From Paragonimus skrjabini miyazakii (taxonomy: Eukaryota > Platyhelminthes > Trematoda > Plagiorchiida > Troglotrematidae), in assembly GCA_014338405.1 (NCBI GenBank), contig JTDE01000192.1:274046-338045 (forward strand): a stretch of DNA of 64,000 bases, in the 5' to 3' direction. The notes under the pieces are model-generated. The model had not been told where the DNA came from. It searched no databases and saw only the letters and a list, made by a program, of their open reading frames with translations. The position numbers and the translations under genes are program-made. Below, one piece after another: positions 1 to 11,886 of the stretch. Each line of letters starts with the position of its first letter. The first letter of the stretch is position 1.

Positions 1-814
1 ATCCTGAGACTTCTCTGCGCCATTCGCTTTGCTCTGTCTAACAGTTGAGGTCGTGGATTTCCTCGCTTACATGCTGAGTTGACACAATTTTATTCACAGC
101 ATTCTCAGAGTAAAGTAAGGACATCTTCCCTTGTTATGGTTCAGTTCTCGCCTTACGAAATCGTTTCGATTGGCCAAGCTTTTAGCCTGATGGTAATCCC
201 CTGGTCTAAATGATAACACGTGGAATTGTTTAATTTGGAAGATATTCAGTGTCATTTACAAAAATTGCAAGAGCTTTCCGTACACAACTAAACCTTCAGA
301 TGTGTTTGGTGAAAATTGTTAATTTTTTCTTGACTCAATTTTTTCAGTAGAATTGGTTTCTGTGGTGAAATTTATATAAACACTTTCGGCTAGTGTGTCG
401 GTACTTGGCTGTTGTGCACCAGATGTTGTCTCAATAGATGGACATATCACAGGTAACACATGAGTAACGGTAGAGGGAAGGCTGTGTGGATAGCAAACCC
501 TCCAGCAGTTGGACACGTGCATATATCAAACTTACGAATGAAACATGCGCACCGCATTGCGTATACCGACGAAAGGGATGCAAATGTAGGAGGTCTTTGC
601 AAGTGCGAATAGATTTCTTACATATTTTTCTCATATCTTACTTGATTGACAACTGAACACACAAAAAACGAACGCTGGTAGATGCGAGCAGTTCGCATTG
701 GCTGATCAGATCAAGCTTCTCTGGCAAATCTAAGAACTAGCAATTCACACGATGACACTGTAGAGTCAAGCAGAATGCAGACCCAAAAGCAGTAAACTTG
801 ATGGGGTCCCCAAA
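1..814. other. No gene recognised
   Basis: Short ORFs occur on both strands (67 codons at most) but none shows a domain or a convincing splice context. AT-rich, intergenic or intronic in character. Confidence 0.4.
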
Positions 815-1315
815 CTGTTAGCATATGTTTACCTGACTTTCAAAGGGGATATTTTGTCGGTGCGGATAACCCGACTAACCGCCTCTTCGTTGAAACGGAC
901 TGGCGGTGCTACGGAATTGATGATCACCAATCAGACTTGCAGGTTTTATAAGCATACAATCGGATATCTGCTTATTGGCGCCAAATTACACTGTGGATAT
1001 CAATTCTTGTATGACTGTGGAGACTGTCGCACAGGCAGAAGCGATAAATCATTGACCTCAATAAAGAATGAGCATGCACTTAAGTGGGCTCACAAAAAGG
1101 TCTCACAACCGGACATTGTAGTTACAGAGCAACCTGGCCATTTAGTTTCGTCGATCGGGAGACATCTTGTTAGCTTGCAATAACGTGAACTTGATTTGAA
1201 ACTTCGTCATCACAGTTCGTCGTCACAACCAACGATTCCCAAAATTTGCTGAAATCTTTACGTGGATGTCAAACTGAAAGTTTTCCGTGTAACTGGTTAC
1301 TTAGTAATGAAAAGC
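815..1315 (+). mobile_element. Penelope-like element, 3' endonuclease fragment
   Basis: Remnant of the C-terminal part of a PLE polyprotein, whose GIY-YIG nuclease nicks the target DNA. An open frame at 854-1183 contains a degraded GIY-YIG core: the Cys pair and strand before the helix read DCGDCRTGRSDKSLTS, followed by an EH..KW block and then SSIGRHLV, the usual order in this family. After a frameshift near 1185 the tail continues at 1221-1256 as RRHNQRFPKFAEI, matching the family's N-x-R-x-x-K-x-A-E segment. The canonical Tyr of the second half of the motif is missing (RTGRSD where Y-x-G-R-T-D is usual), so the nuclease is probably dead. The stretch just upstream (about 820-960) still resembles the RT-to-endonuclease linker; no RT core is visible. 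The copy is truncated at its 5' end. Confidence 0.8.
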
Positions 1316-4300
1316 CAATAAAAATTGCCAATAGCTACCACTGCTCCTTACCTAATCGTTCCGTTCAAATTACGTATTCATCAAAACGTCGACGTAATAC
1401 GGGTTTCTATGCCAGAATTTGCTCACAACACTACATAGGGTGCATATTAAACAAAGGCGTAACTGCAAACAAAATAATTTTCAAGTACCGAATGGATACA
1501 TGTTGTACTTGTGAATATATAACGCTCAAGTTTTCATCAACATTTCCCGATAACGTCCATGTTTTTTGTTTATCACTTTCCGTAATCTAAATAGGCACGC
1601 TGTCATGCTGTTTTTCCTTATATGCACTATTAAGACTGCATGCTTTGATCTAACCAGCAAGTTTGATAAACACTTTCTTAGCGTACCGGGTAAACGATAA
1701 ATCAAAAAACGTAGCTCATAAATTATTCGAGTAAACACAGTGGAATTTTGTGTAAAGCAAAACGAATTCAGTTCAATAAAATTAAACCATAAATTATGTG
1801 GCGCTTCACCAAACTGTCTGCCAAAATAAAACCTCTTCCAATTGAGCCTTTGGTGTTTAGGCTTAGTTTGTATTTGAAAATTGGCATATATTGACTTACA
1901 AAAATGTATTCCTGATAGATATAGTTCCTAGCCATTAATCACTTCGGTATGCCAAATTGAAACAGAATTATAGTCGACTTCAAATTTTTTTTACGAAATT
2001 TTTCATATTTCATATAAAATCATCACGAAGATTAGAACATAAAATTTTTGGGTATGGACAATATTACTGCTCAACAACAAATCCTGGAGAAGAGAGTTTT
2101 AAAACTTGCATGGGTCAGCAATATGTGCAGAAAAAATGATGGCATTCAACGGCAACCATTGAAAATATCATGTTCTTTTGACGGTGATAATCCCAACTGA
2201 AGAGACATCACCATGTATGAGATCACAGCCTCAAAAGCCTCGCGTAGCACGTTGTGACTAGTATCTCGACAACGTCGGTCGCGAAGTCACATGTTCTGAC
2301 ATTCCCCAATGAGTCTTAATAAATCACAGGAAATTGGCAGACGCTGAGAAAATACCCGAAATTTAAATCTATCAGTCCTTTTTCCTGCTGACTTGACGAG
2401 CAATGTGTTCGTCGTGTTAACCAGTTTAGGACTTGTGAATATTTCTTCTATTCTTTCAACTCCTACTTACGCTGCGAGCACCAAAATTGTAAGACGTTTT
2501 TATCTCTAATTAAGTGAAACAATGGTGAATAGTTGATTGCCCTACGTTTTCAGCAAACCATTATGATTACACTTGCTTCATTAAACGTATCATGCAAAAA
2601 ACGCTAAAAACGTAAAATGACTATTCAAATGTGACCGCTGATAAATTACGAAATAATCGTTATTTATTCAGAATTCACCGCCTATTGTCTACGGTGTCAT
2701 GTTGATTCATAGGTCAAGGAGAGCCTGTGGGTGAAAACGTTAGAAAACCTGAGCAACTTGCCTAGTAATAAACAGACAAACATTGGAAAATCTGGCTTTG
2801 ATCGGCCCAGGTGTTAGCCTCTCGTTAGGTTATTTTGAATGCAATGAGTTGTATTTTTACGATACGCTGAAACAACGGTGCTTACTTGCTAGATTCTAAA
2901 TGGTACACCTCAATAAACAATGATTGGCGAATTTTTACTTTCCCTGTCGACTATTTATTCCGTTATATATTAGTACAAATACCAATACATGACGATTCAC
3001 AGATTGGCTGTTTGTATTCAGGTTTCGAATGAATATAGGTATAGTGAGAAACTTGACATGCCAGAATGATGCTGAAAATCTACCTCCAACAAGCAGGCAA
3101 AAAAGACGGTTAATTTGTTTCCCTTCAATATTTTAAAAACCTTTAGCAATAGAGGCGTTCCATCTCGCGTAATATTTTGCAACAATCCTGAGGACGTTCA
3201 ATAATCTGTCAAAATCCTGTCAAAACGGGTCGCGACGTCAGTGAAATGACTAGTGAACCGTAACATCATCAGCTGGCACTAAAGGACACCTATTCCTGAA
3301 GAGAGGTATATGGACAATTAATTGAAGGTAACTTTGTGGTCGTGGATTAAAGCGCACGTGGTTGAATTCTGAAAGCAAAGTTTGCAACTAAAATCTTCCG
3401 TGGCAGTATCAATCTCTTTCCAACAAACGTATAAAAGTGAACACATTATATTACCCTACATATATATATATAGTTGAAGCCTCTCTAAAACAGTAGTGGA
3501 ATTATTAGGTTTTCGAAAAGCTATGGTCACGGTATCACAGTATCGAGGTTATTTTAACGAAAACCTGAAAAGTTAATAGAAGTACAACCAATGCCCGGAT
3601 TAGCAAACCAGGATGTCAGAAAGATCAGACAAATGCCTCAAACATTACACTTTAACGTTTGCTCCTTGAATTTGTTCCTTTCATCTTTCAATAAGCGTTT
3701 ATGAGTTAATTAGAAAAAACAAAGTTAACCTAATGCACTCAAACATTTTTAGACTTTAGCCAATGTTACCAGTTGTCATCGGTTTCCAAATTATTTTTCT
3801 TCAATATTCAAATAACTCGCTTTATTTTTCTGGACCTGTCATCTTTTGTTTGCGTTTTTTCTCATTTGGATGAAGGAAACTAATCGTGGCAACACATGTT
3901 CCATCGGCGATTATGATGATGATGATTATACATTCAGAGACAGCAATAGTGTTCAAGCAATAACAAACGGATTGATTTAAAATGTACAGGTTTCTCAGGT
4001 ACCGTATCTGATAGTTCAAAGTAAACAAAAATACATATCACTTAGGACGCAGCTGCGCAAACTTGACTTTGGTTCTAGTAGATTTGAAATGATTTGATGA
4101 AGCGACTATGCCCCCAGCGATCATTTCGTTTTCGTGTAAAATTGAAGGTTTCACCTACTTTGTGGAAAGCCCACTTGGAAATGCCCAGGCATTTCTTGGA
4201 CTATCACTAATACCCCATAGTACTTTGCTGGCCAATCTTGTTTGTGGACTAAAACAGAAATTGTCTTCGGATGACCTTCAGTAGTTACGATTAGTGACCC

Positions 4301-4830
4301 AGTCATGTTAATAAAAGCTACATGAATTAACGATGCGCCCATTGATGTCTGAGATCAAAAGGTAGATCCGGGAAACATTAGAGAGACAATGAATGATTTC
4401 CATTTTTGGTAACATATTTCAAGTTACGAACGCTGAAAGATAGAACGTGTTACCTAATCGCATGTGTACAGTTCTATTAGTGTTCAGGGAGAGCGAAAAA
4501 TATGTTAAACATGAACCGGATGACCAGGATAGGAAGCCCAATGATTAGATTAGTTTCTCGTTTATGTAACGTACTGATGACTCTATACACCAACCCTCTT
4601 CTTCTTGCCCAAATGTTAAGAGCATAACGTAATTTTGGATGAGAGATTACTTTTAGCGGTAGAAAAGGCACTTGTTTCCTGATAACATGTGCACTGGAAT
4701 TTTGATTCTCAATTCCCATCACCTTGTTCAAATATTTAGCCAGATTAACAAGTACACTGTAAGGAATAAAGTATCATAGCTTTCCAGATGGTGTCAAATA
4801 CTTTTCGTTTGAGAACGCTGTACGTGATAG
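1316..4830. other. No gene recognised; two microsatellites
   Basis: No domain is recognisable on either strand. A (TA)n run lies at 3459-3473 and a GAT-rich run at 3909-3928. Scattered donor-like sites (for example a minus-strand GTAAGT at about 2465) have only very short open exons behind them. Confidence 0.4.
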
Positions 4831-6371
4831 GGAAAAATAAGGGAAATTTTGTTTCACTGCCGCGATTTCGTCGAAGATCTACGTATTAAATACAAAAAGA
4901 TGAATGAAACGAGTGCACGTTACAAAAAATATCGTGAGAATTTCATCAAATTTCTTCCATGTTTTATGATGCGTAAGTAACATTACATAAAATGTAATCT
5001 ACAGAGACATTTTGACCGACCATACACGGACGCATTAATATGGGTGAACGTAGAACACGGATGAGTGATTTGGTTTCAAAGGTGATACTGTTGTTATCGC
5101 AAAAGACGCTTGACCTGAAAATTCGTTGATTGCGCAAACTCCCTTATATATCACGTCAAAAATCGAACCACAAACTCGTACACTCATTTGCACGTCAGAC
5201 ATACATTTACATACATCATTGTCATTCGCCTTGGTGGAACTTCTGCCGTAGTGCGTACACACTATTCTGATAGTCTCTTCTTGTCCGTCGTCTTCATGGT
5301 GTTCGGAGCTTCCTCTTGTGTTCCTGAATGTCGCCTGTGGATATAATGCTACTTATGAGTAGTACACTACTCACAACGAAACTGCCTGTCATACAACAAT
5401 ACTACATACAACTACTCATGTTCGAATGGGCTGTCACGAGTAAGCAACAAAAAACGCTAATTTTTAAGTCGTTTCGGCGGGGAACTTCTGATGCAGACAG
5501 TATCGATCTAACATTGAGCTACCCGGAAGCCAATAATTAGCCTAAGAGTAAGCGTGAGAAAACATAATGTAGTAAATTTATGTAAACAGCGCAAATAAAA
5601 CATTCGAATAATAATAATCACTCAGTAAGTAACACAATCTTATAAATAGAAACACTTGATAACATGGTAGTGACAGGTTAAATACCATCTATTCTGTACA
5701 CAAAGTGAATGTGTGTAACAGTGTACTGCGACGGTCTCAACGAAAAATAAACTGCTTATTGTGTGGGCAATACAACACATGAAAGGGTTTCTCCACTTGA
5801 ATTTCGTGTCTTTTTTTCAAATATCGTGTCATATGAGACCGAGCAGCCACATTTTAGTTGTCCACTGGAAAACTTTGGAATATGCTCCGAGACTCGTGTC
5901 CCAGGCGTTCCCAATATCCGGTCGACGTACTTGACTCCATACGTACACGTGAATTCTTAATTAATGCCGAATATGACAAGTGAGTTGCTTAGATCAACCG
6001 TTGGTGTGCAAGGCAACCACGTCAACATGACATTCATTTATTTGGATGGGTTAAGGCAAGTTGTCTTAACTAGCATTGAGGTTTATACTTAGCAGAAGTT
6101 TGGACATTAGCTACGTTATCACTGTTTAACATATTACGAGATCTTTGTCCCGATGACCAGTCCATCATAGATGCTGTTATCGACCTGAAAAGCCAACAAC
6201 CTCTTGAGAATTCTCAGATAACAAGCCAGGCGGGCGAAGTTTCAACGGTTTATCTTTTTCACGTGTGTCGTCTTCTTTACCTTGACGTCTTGTTTAACAC
6301 GAACGATTCACTTTCTAGAACCGTGGTCTTGAAACCTACGGCCCACACAAGTGTGCAATATTTGCTCACAG
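4831..6371 (+). CDS. Possible two-exon gene segment, unknown product
   Basis: Two open segments with compatible phases. Segment 1 (4831-4972, 47 codons) follows a weak AG and ends at a strong GTAAGT donor; it is rich in Lys, Arg and Glu and looks helical (KKYRENFIKFLP near its end). Segment 2 (6096-6371, 91 codons) starts after TTAGCAG and stops at a CAG|GTGTAA donor. It contains no Met, so an ATG-based ORF search would miss it; it is hydrophobic to neutral (ILRDLCPDDQSI, VYLFHVCRLLYLDVLF). Segment 1 leaves one base and segment 2 supplies two. The repeat copy at 5088-5395 would lie inside the intron. I recognise no domain. Open runs of this size arise by chance at this composition, and neither start nor end of a gene is seen. 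Confidence 0.22.
5088..5395 (-). repeat. Interspersed repeat family R1, copy 1
   Basis: Shares about 300 bases with 9023-9313 and its terminal 115 bases with 51171-51286. In the element's orientation (minus strand here) it opens with TTGTATGACAGGCAG, then a near-palindrome of 24 bases (5353-5376 on the plus strand), a central part whose frame encodes RRRTRRDYQNSVYALRQ, and a TATA-like TATATAAGGGAGTTTGCGC segment. Similarity stops abruptly at both ends, at the sequence CATACAA on one side and near 5088 on the other. No protein family recognised. A non-autonomous DNA element, a retroelement end or a solo terminal repeat are all possible. Confidence 0.7.
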
Positions 6372-7831
6372 GTGTAATCGATGTTGCTAAGGTTTTACCA
6401 TTGCCCAGTTATGGTACCTCAACAGAACTACACACCAAGTAATTAAAACCTGATAGAAAGGACGTGATATTCGTTGGTTTTCCAATCAGTAACCAGTAAG
6501 CGTCTGCTATTTTGATCCAGGTTGTGAAGGTGAATGCATAATCAGGTTATTTATAAGTAGAATAACTTCTATGATTCTTGAAGTTCAAGATATATAGAAC
6601 GACGGAAATTGGTTGACACAAGTACAAGTAACTGCCCCTTTGCTACTGATTCACACAGAATAGTATGTGTACGTAAGGAATATTTTAAATCTTGTGCGAG
6701 ACGACCTCCTTCTCACGACCACTGTATGGTTTGTTTTATCCCTTATGGTTAGTGAATTCTGTTTTGTCCTCTGTTTTCAAACAATGAGAATTTCAATAAA
6801 TGGTGGGAAAAGTTCACTAATTATCGAACGTACGCACAAATACAATGCAAATCTGCAGGCTGTCCTCTACAACCACGTGTTGCTTTTCATTGAACATAAG
6901 CATCAGACCAGTGGTTATCATCCCATACCAAAGTCAAATCAAGTTATCCAAATTTAGGTACGTTCGATACACGCTAATTATGATTAGGTAGCAAAAGACT
7001 GACCACATCCATGTAATACGTTTGGACTGGAACGGTTTTCTGATTGTTCGCGCAAAAGCTGCTACATATAGAATTATAGTCAACTTGGCACCGAACAATC
7101 ATAGACAGCAATTAGCTGCAGTTGAATATGTTTCCGACAACTGAGTTGCCAGATACAAGGTCTTTGAAAACCAAAGTAACAAACAGGCCAATCAAGGCGT
7201 GAGGAGGCTTCCCGTTTAGTTGCAGTCGTAAGCACTGCTTTTCCTCGATCAAAAGGTTTTTCCAATAAATTGGGGCCGGTTAATGCCGCTCAGATTCCTG
7301 TGCTGATTTATCTCGATTGAATGGCTTAGTACGTGGCACTACTTATACATACTGACTGTGGGTGGGATGTACATCTACCTAATGCGTAAAGGTTGGGGTA
7401 TTGTGTGTGCTAGCACATATGAATGATCACTGGGGATTTGCACTATGCTGTCTTGTAGTGGTACCTATACTTGCGATCTACTGCAATTATTGGTTATCAA
7501 GTGCAACAAGTGCGTTGCAACCTTTGACTATACGTCCTCGAAAAGAGAATTGCAGGGATAACGCGAATATTCAAATCAGAAAATCCTGAAATCGAAGCGT
7601 TGAAAGCCTCAGGCTCTTATGTCCACGTATCTGAACAACTTGACTATTAGCTCAATTCACCTTATACATTGCGTGGAACTGAGGTGAACAGCTGAACGGA
7701 CAAACAAAAACTGATATTTCGAATAAATGAATACCACACGATGAGGAACAATTTAGGACTTATTACTCTCCATTTGTGGTTAGGAGGTGAAGATCACAAT
7801 ATGCATGTGATTTTACTCGTTTAGCCAACAG
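6372..7831. other. No gene recognised
   Basis: Holds a 96-codon open frame at 6667-6957 (+) without domain, signal peptide or good splice context. All three forward frames are fairly open around 6830-6957, so the choice of any one is arbitrary. Confidence 0.35.
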
Positions 7832-8844
7832 AATGAATGCTGTTTGGGACAACTGCGAGGCATTTACCGATCTATCATTATGGGAATTTCTTACCTTCCA
7901 ATTTGCAAAACACGTAAGAACGTTTCACGTGAATGTCCAGTTTGTGAATACTTCCTGGTGTAACGGCTTCCAGCACAGTAGCGTGTCAGTCGTCATTGTG
8001 ATTTTCAGTTTATTTTGGGGTACCTCACTGCTGATTAGTTTTTACTAAGACTGATTGTACTAATCATAAGACTGGAGACTGTGGACATATTCACTGACAG
8101 AATAGTTGGACGTCTGCAAATCCTACGATTAGTCTAGTAACAAACCGAAACCTTGGAAATTGACCTACAGACAGTGCAGTAGGCAACCAAGGAACTGCTC
8201 ATCACGACACAGCGAGGCCTGCTGTCAAACACTCTCAACCTTTTTACGCATTTCTGTTCTACTGACCAGATATTTAATGAGATAAGTATATAGGTGCATT
8301 TCCTCACAAAGTTAGAACTAAATAATAGCCACCTGCTTATTATTTTTGATCCACTTTCGGCAGAACAAGCCTTCAATCTTCCTTAATCATCTAACTAAAT
8401 TCGATTTTATCGTCCTCTTCTGTGACTCCTGAAGTACTTGTATGTTACCACTCTGTAAGGTACACACCACTGGCCGTTTGACAGAATGCCCAAAAGTACA
8501 GGTAACAACAGAGTACCACATTTTTTCTGCTCTCTACAACACGGACTGGAGATTATCCTTACTGTGCTAATTTGTTCCAGCTTTTCAATCATACTGCATT
8601 GCTTATCAAAATAAGGCTGCTGTCTGCTCTATAATTCACCTTGGTCCTGATGGAAAGTGTATGCAAATTGTCAGACTGCACTGGGACTAGCAACGACATC
8701 TACCACCAAATATCTGGACGTGGCTTCATAATTTTTCAGATGTTATTTTACACTAGATGTACAGAATTACATCTTGCAATTAATGACTTGAAACTGTATT
8801 TGCACATTTTATATTCCATCTTGTTGATAGTAGGCTCTTTTTGA
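7832..8844 (+). CDS. Possible two-exon gene segment, hydrophobic C terminus
   Basis: Segment 1 (7832-7913, 27 codons after one leading base) follows a pyrimidine-rich acceptor ending CCAACAG and ends exactly at GTAAGA; it reads NCEAFTDLSLWEFLTF in part. Segment 2 (8740-8844) follows a strong acceptor (AATTTTTCAG) in the phase required and runs 34 codons to TGA, ending in a hydrophobic stretch LHILYSILLIVGSF that could be a membrane anchor. The open frame of segment 1 also continues without splicing to 8048, so an unspliced reading is equally possible. No family recognised. Confidence 0.17.
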
Positions 8845-9022
8845 ACCCGAGATCTGATTCTTTAACAAAGGTTTCGATTTATGGCTCTTTTATCCGGTTT
8901 GAAAAACATCTTAGTTCGATTCCCAAGCGTTGATTGCGCTGAACTCGTAACATGATAACCAGCCGTTTTATTGGACATATTACACATACAGGTTATAATC
9001 TTTTGCTATCTCTCAAGATGTG

Positions 9023-9313
9023 TTGTATGACAGGCAGTTTTGCTGTGAGTAGTATATTACCCACAGGCAACATTCAACAACTAAAGTGCAAGCTCCCAAC
9101 GCTAGGAAGACGACGGACAAGAAGAGACTATCGGAATAGTGTTTACGCACTACGACAGAATTTCCACCAAGGCGAATGACAATGATGTACGTGAATGCAT
9201 GTCTGACGTGCAAATGAGTGTCAGAGTTTTTGGTTCGATTTTTGACATGACATATAAGGGAGTTTGCGCAATTTGCCAATTTTCAGGCCATGCCCCTTTT
9301 GCGGTCACAACAG
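9023..9313 (+). repeat. Interspersed repeat family R1, copy 2
   Basis: The longest copy in forward orientation: TTGTATGACAGGCAG at its start, GRRRTRRDYRNSVYALRQ encoded near 9108-9160, then a TATA-like CATATAAGGGAGTTTGCGCA at 9250-9269 and an end at about 9313 (GGTCACAACAG). Compared with copy 1 it is inverted. The near-palindrome by its start is decayed here. Two overlapping frames stay open over most of the repeat in this copy and one of them stays open in copy 1, which may be chance. Confidence 0.75.
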
Positions 9314-10729
9314 AGGTAGTAGCGCTTCTATTGGACCCACATTACCATGTGAAAGGTGCTGTTTCACCATACAACCGTCTCAGCGTAGGATTCTGGTTGT
9401 TGAAATTGTGAAGTAAAGTTGCTTTGTCTAAATATGTTGTATACTTTGCGTCCGAACTATCAAATACCACGAATAGCGCTTGAAGGTTTCTACCATTACA
9501 ACGATCACTTGGTGGTTTTCGCATTTTTTAACTGCTCACGTGATTCGTTAACCATGTTCTTGTTAGACCATCATTGTAAAGGAATATAAATTATGTAATA
9601 CAGGATCTAGCGCTTATTAGACTGTCACAGAGGATTAAAAATTGTCTAATTTGTATCGTTTTTTGTACAATTTGGCACCTGACTGCAGACAGTAAATCGT
9701 CCGTTCCTGATTGAGCAAAGTTCAAACTACGTTTCTTATGAGAACGATGACTGATCAGATAAAACGATGGATTGTATGCTGATCGCCTGTTTGTTGTTGA
9801 AATCAGTTCGTTTACGTGCATTTTCTTGTGCGCTCACGATCTTCCATCGCTTCACTTCTATGTTCACATTGACTGGTTGCAACATGCATGAGGTCAAAAC
9901 CGTTATACCATGAAGCCATAAATGCTGTTTGGTCAGTCAGTTACGGACAGATTTTTCAAACTATCTAGCCGTGATAAACAAATCCGTTAACTATCACAGG
10001 GTTAAGGTCAACTGAGATATTTCCAAATCGTGTGATTGAGCTCGTGCTAACTGTGTGCTTTTTGGCACAGCAATCAAGCTTGCATAAAATGTGATGGACG
10101 TGTACGCAGTCAGATCAAATCGCACTTAACTGCAACATGGGAATTCATTTTCCGAGATAGTTTACGCACCCAATCGGTGGAAAAATAAAACAAACTTGGG
10201 AACGTTTCAACTTGATGGGTTGTACAGATAGTCGCTTCCCAAATTATTATGTGGTTATGTGTCAACCATAAGAGATAATCAGCCAAATACACCGCTGAAA
10301 GAAAACGTGGACAGGGACAACCGGCAATTACTGCAGGCAGTAAAAGGTGCCCGAACTTTCACTCGACAACAGCGTTTCGTACAAATTGCCGCCTTGGCAA
10401 TCTGGGTCGAAGGTTGTTAACTGAAAGTTCACAATCTCTTGGACTTAGTCTATCGATTGGGCATTTTGACGGTCAAGGAGCAACCTTTGCTAATCGATTG
10501 GAATGCAGCACAGAAACCAAAGCAGTACGGTTTCGCTATATGCAGCTAGCTAGAGCAGTGGGGTTGCAGTTTTACGAAAGCATTAGGTTACAAGGTTATA
10601 TATATGTGCCACGGTGCAGGTTGTCAGTCGTCTCCACCCAAATAACCTAGGCGGTGAGGAATCGACCAGGCATCGCTTTTTGTCAGTTAGATCAGGTCAA
10701 GGAACTTGATAACCTCGACTGTATCATAT
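9314..10729. other. No gene recognised
   Basis: Only short ORFs (up to 78 codons) without recognisable domains. Nothing else seen. Confidence 0.4.
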
Positions 10730-11886
10730 TTATACCAGTCTGACAGAGTAAACGGAAAAGAACACCATACTTACAAGCTGAATTCAACAGAGTTGTCATT
10801 AATCCGACAAACTAATCTTGGAGTGCACCTAGAGTTTCAGGAATACTTACAAGATAGTTGAATGGCCCCAGTGGACGTTGAACTGGCCAAGCCGTTGGTG
10901 AATTGAACCGTATACTGCTATCCTAGCCTCAATCAGTGCATCGTAGAAACTCCCTGATAGAACTGATCATTTGTTACGTTTACAGCTTTTGGTATGGGTG
11001 CGTCGGATTGCAACTAAAATTAGTGAACAAAATCTATCGAAGTGTTGTCTTTCTTGCCTAAAATCCCTCTTGTCAAGTTGGACGGTGTAATTTGATATAT
11101 TAATCTGTTTAACATCTGAACCCTTAGGCTATGGAACTCGCCTGATGTGGAACCCCAAACGAATCATCTGAGATCCGAAAGATTCACACCTAAAGTAGTT
11201 TATAACCGATCAGTGTACACGCTTTGTGCTAGTCTGATATATTTGGGTGAACCTACGAACATGTCTTACACTTGTTGATACGAAGAGGTCTGTTATGTAT
11301 AGCCACGTAGTGATTTTTGTTTTCGAACGCACTAGAGTGAATTCAAGTCCAGAAACTATTAGGGGTACTCAATTTGCATGAATATCAATTTTACATTACT
11401 TCACACAATACAGAACTCATTCACAAACTCGAACAATTCATCATATCATATAATAGATGATCATACACTGTACAGCTTAAAACTAGTTATATTTTGTGTA
11501 TGGGTCAAAATTCAGCAGGCAGCAACTGAAACAAAAACACCACAGGACACATGAAACATATACGTGTAGATATGAACTGATGCTGAAGGTTGAACTGATG
11601 ATGCGAAGATTGAGAAACGTGAGACTGTTGTTGAACTCACCACAATGGGAAACAGACGGGTAAATTAACAGATGAACAATGTTTCTTAGACAGCAATCCG
11701 GTGTACACACCTCTAAGTAATTAATAACTAATGTCAGAGAGGATAAATATATTGAAGGTCGAGAGTTTCATAAGTAGGTTAGTTTGCTTCGTTCAGACTT
11801 ACAGGTAACAATGAGGTCCGGGTGGATGCGACGCAGACGAATAGCCACTTTGGAACACTGTGATCCATATTGTTAACTAACTGACG
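10730..11886 (-). CDS. Possible multi-exon gene with ~30-35 base introns, unknown product
   Basis: Chain of segments on the minus strand, all phase-compatible: 11886-11803 (28 codons; acceptor TTTTGTGTGCAG, donor GTAAGT), 11710-11641 (23 codons; donor GTGAGT), 11355-11270 (28 codons; donor GTAAGA), 11128-10984 (48 codons; donor GTAAAC), 10953-10851 (34 codons; donor GTAAGT), 10816-10775 (14 codons; donor GTAAGT), and a last piece from 10739 that reaches TAA after two codons. The last three introns are only 30, 34 and 35 bases, a size known from 5' parts of flatworm genes. Together about 175 codons stay open. Segment 4 is charged (QLDKRDFRQERQHFDRF) and segment 5 reads YDALIEARIAVYGSIHQRLG. 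I recognise no family. The final exon is doubtful because another frame there (KYDTVEVIKFLDLI) looks more protein-like. I chose splice sites by eye, which inflates the apparent support. Confidence 0.3.

Noticed and set aside
3909..3928. GAT-repeat resembling the TGATGA-rich tail of the RTE-like elements
   Set aside because: The flanking sequence does not align with either RTE 3' end; treated as a simple microsatellite.
10690..10739. Open reading KYDTVEVIKFLDLI as the last exon of the minus-strand gene candidate
   Set aside because: It needs a two-base entry phase, while the preceding exon leaves two bases; no alternative splice site found makes it fit.
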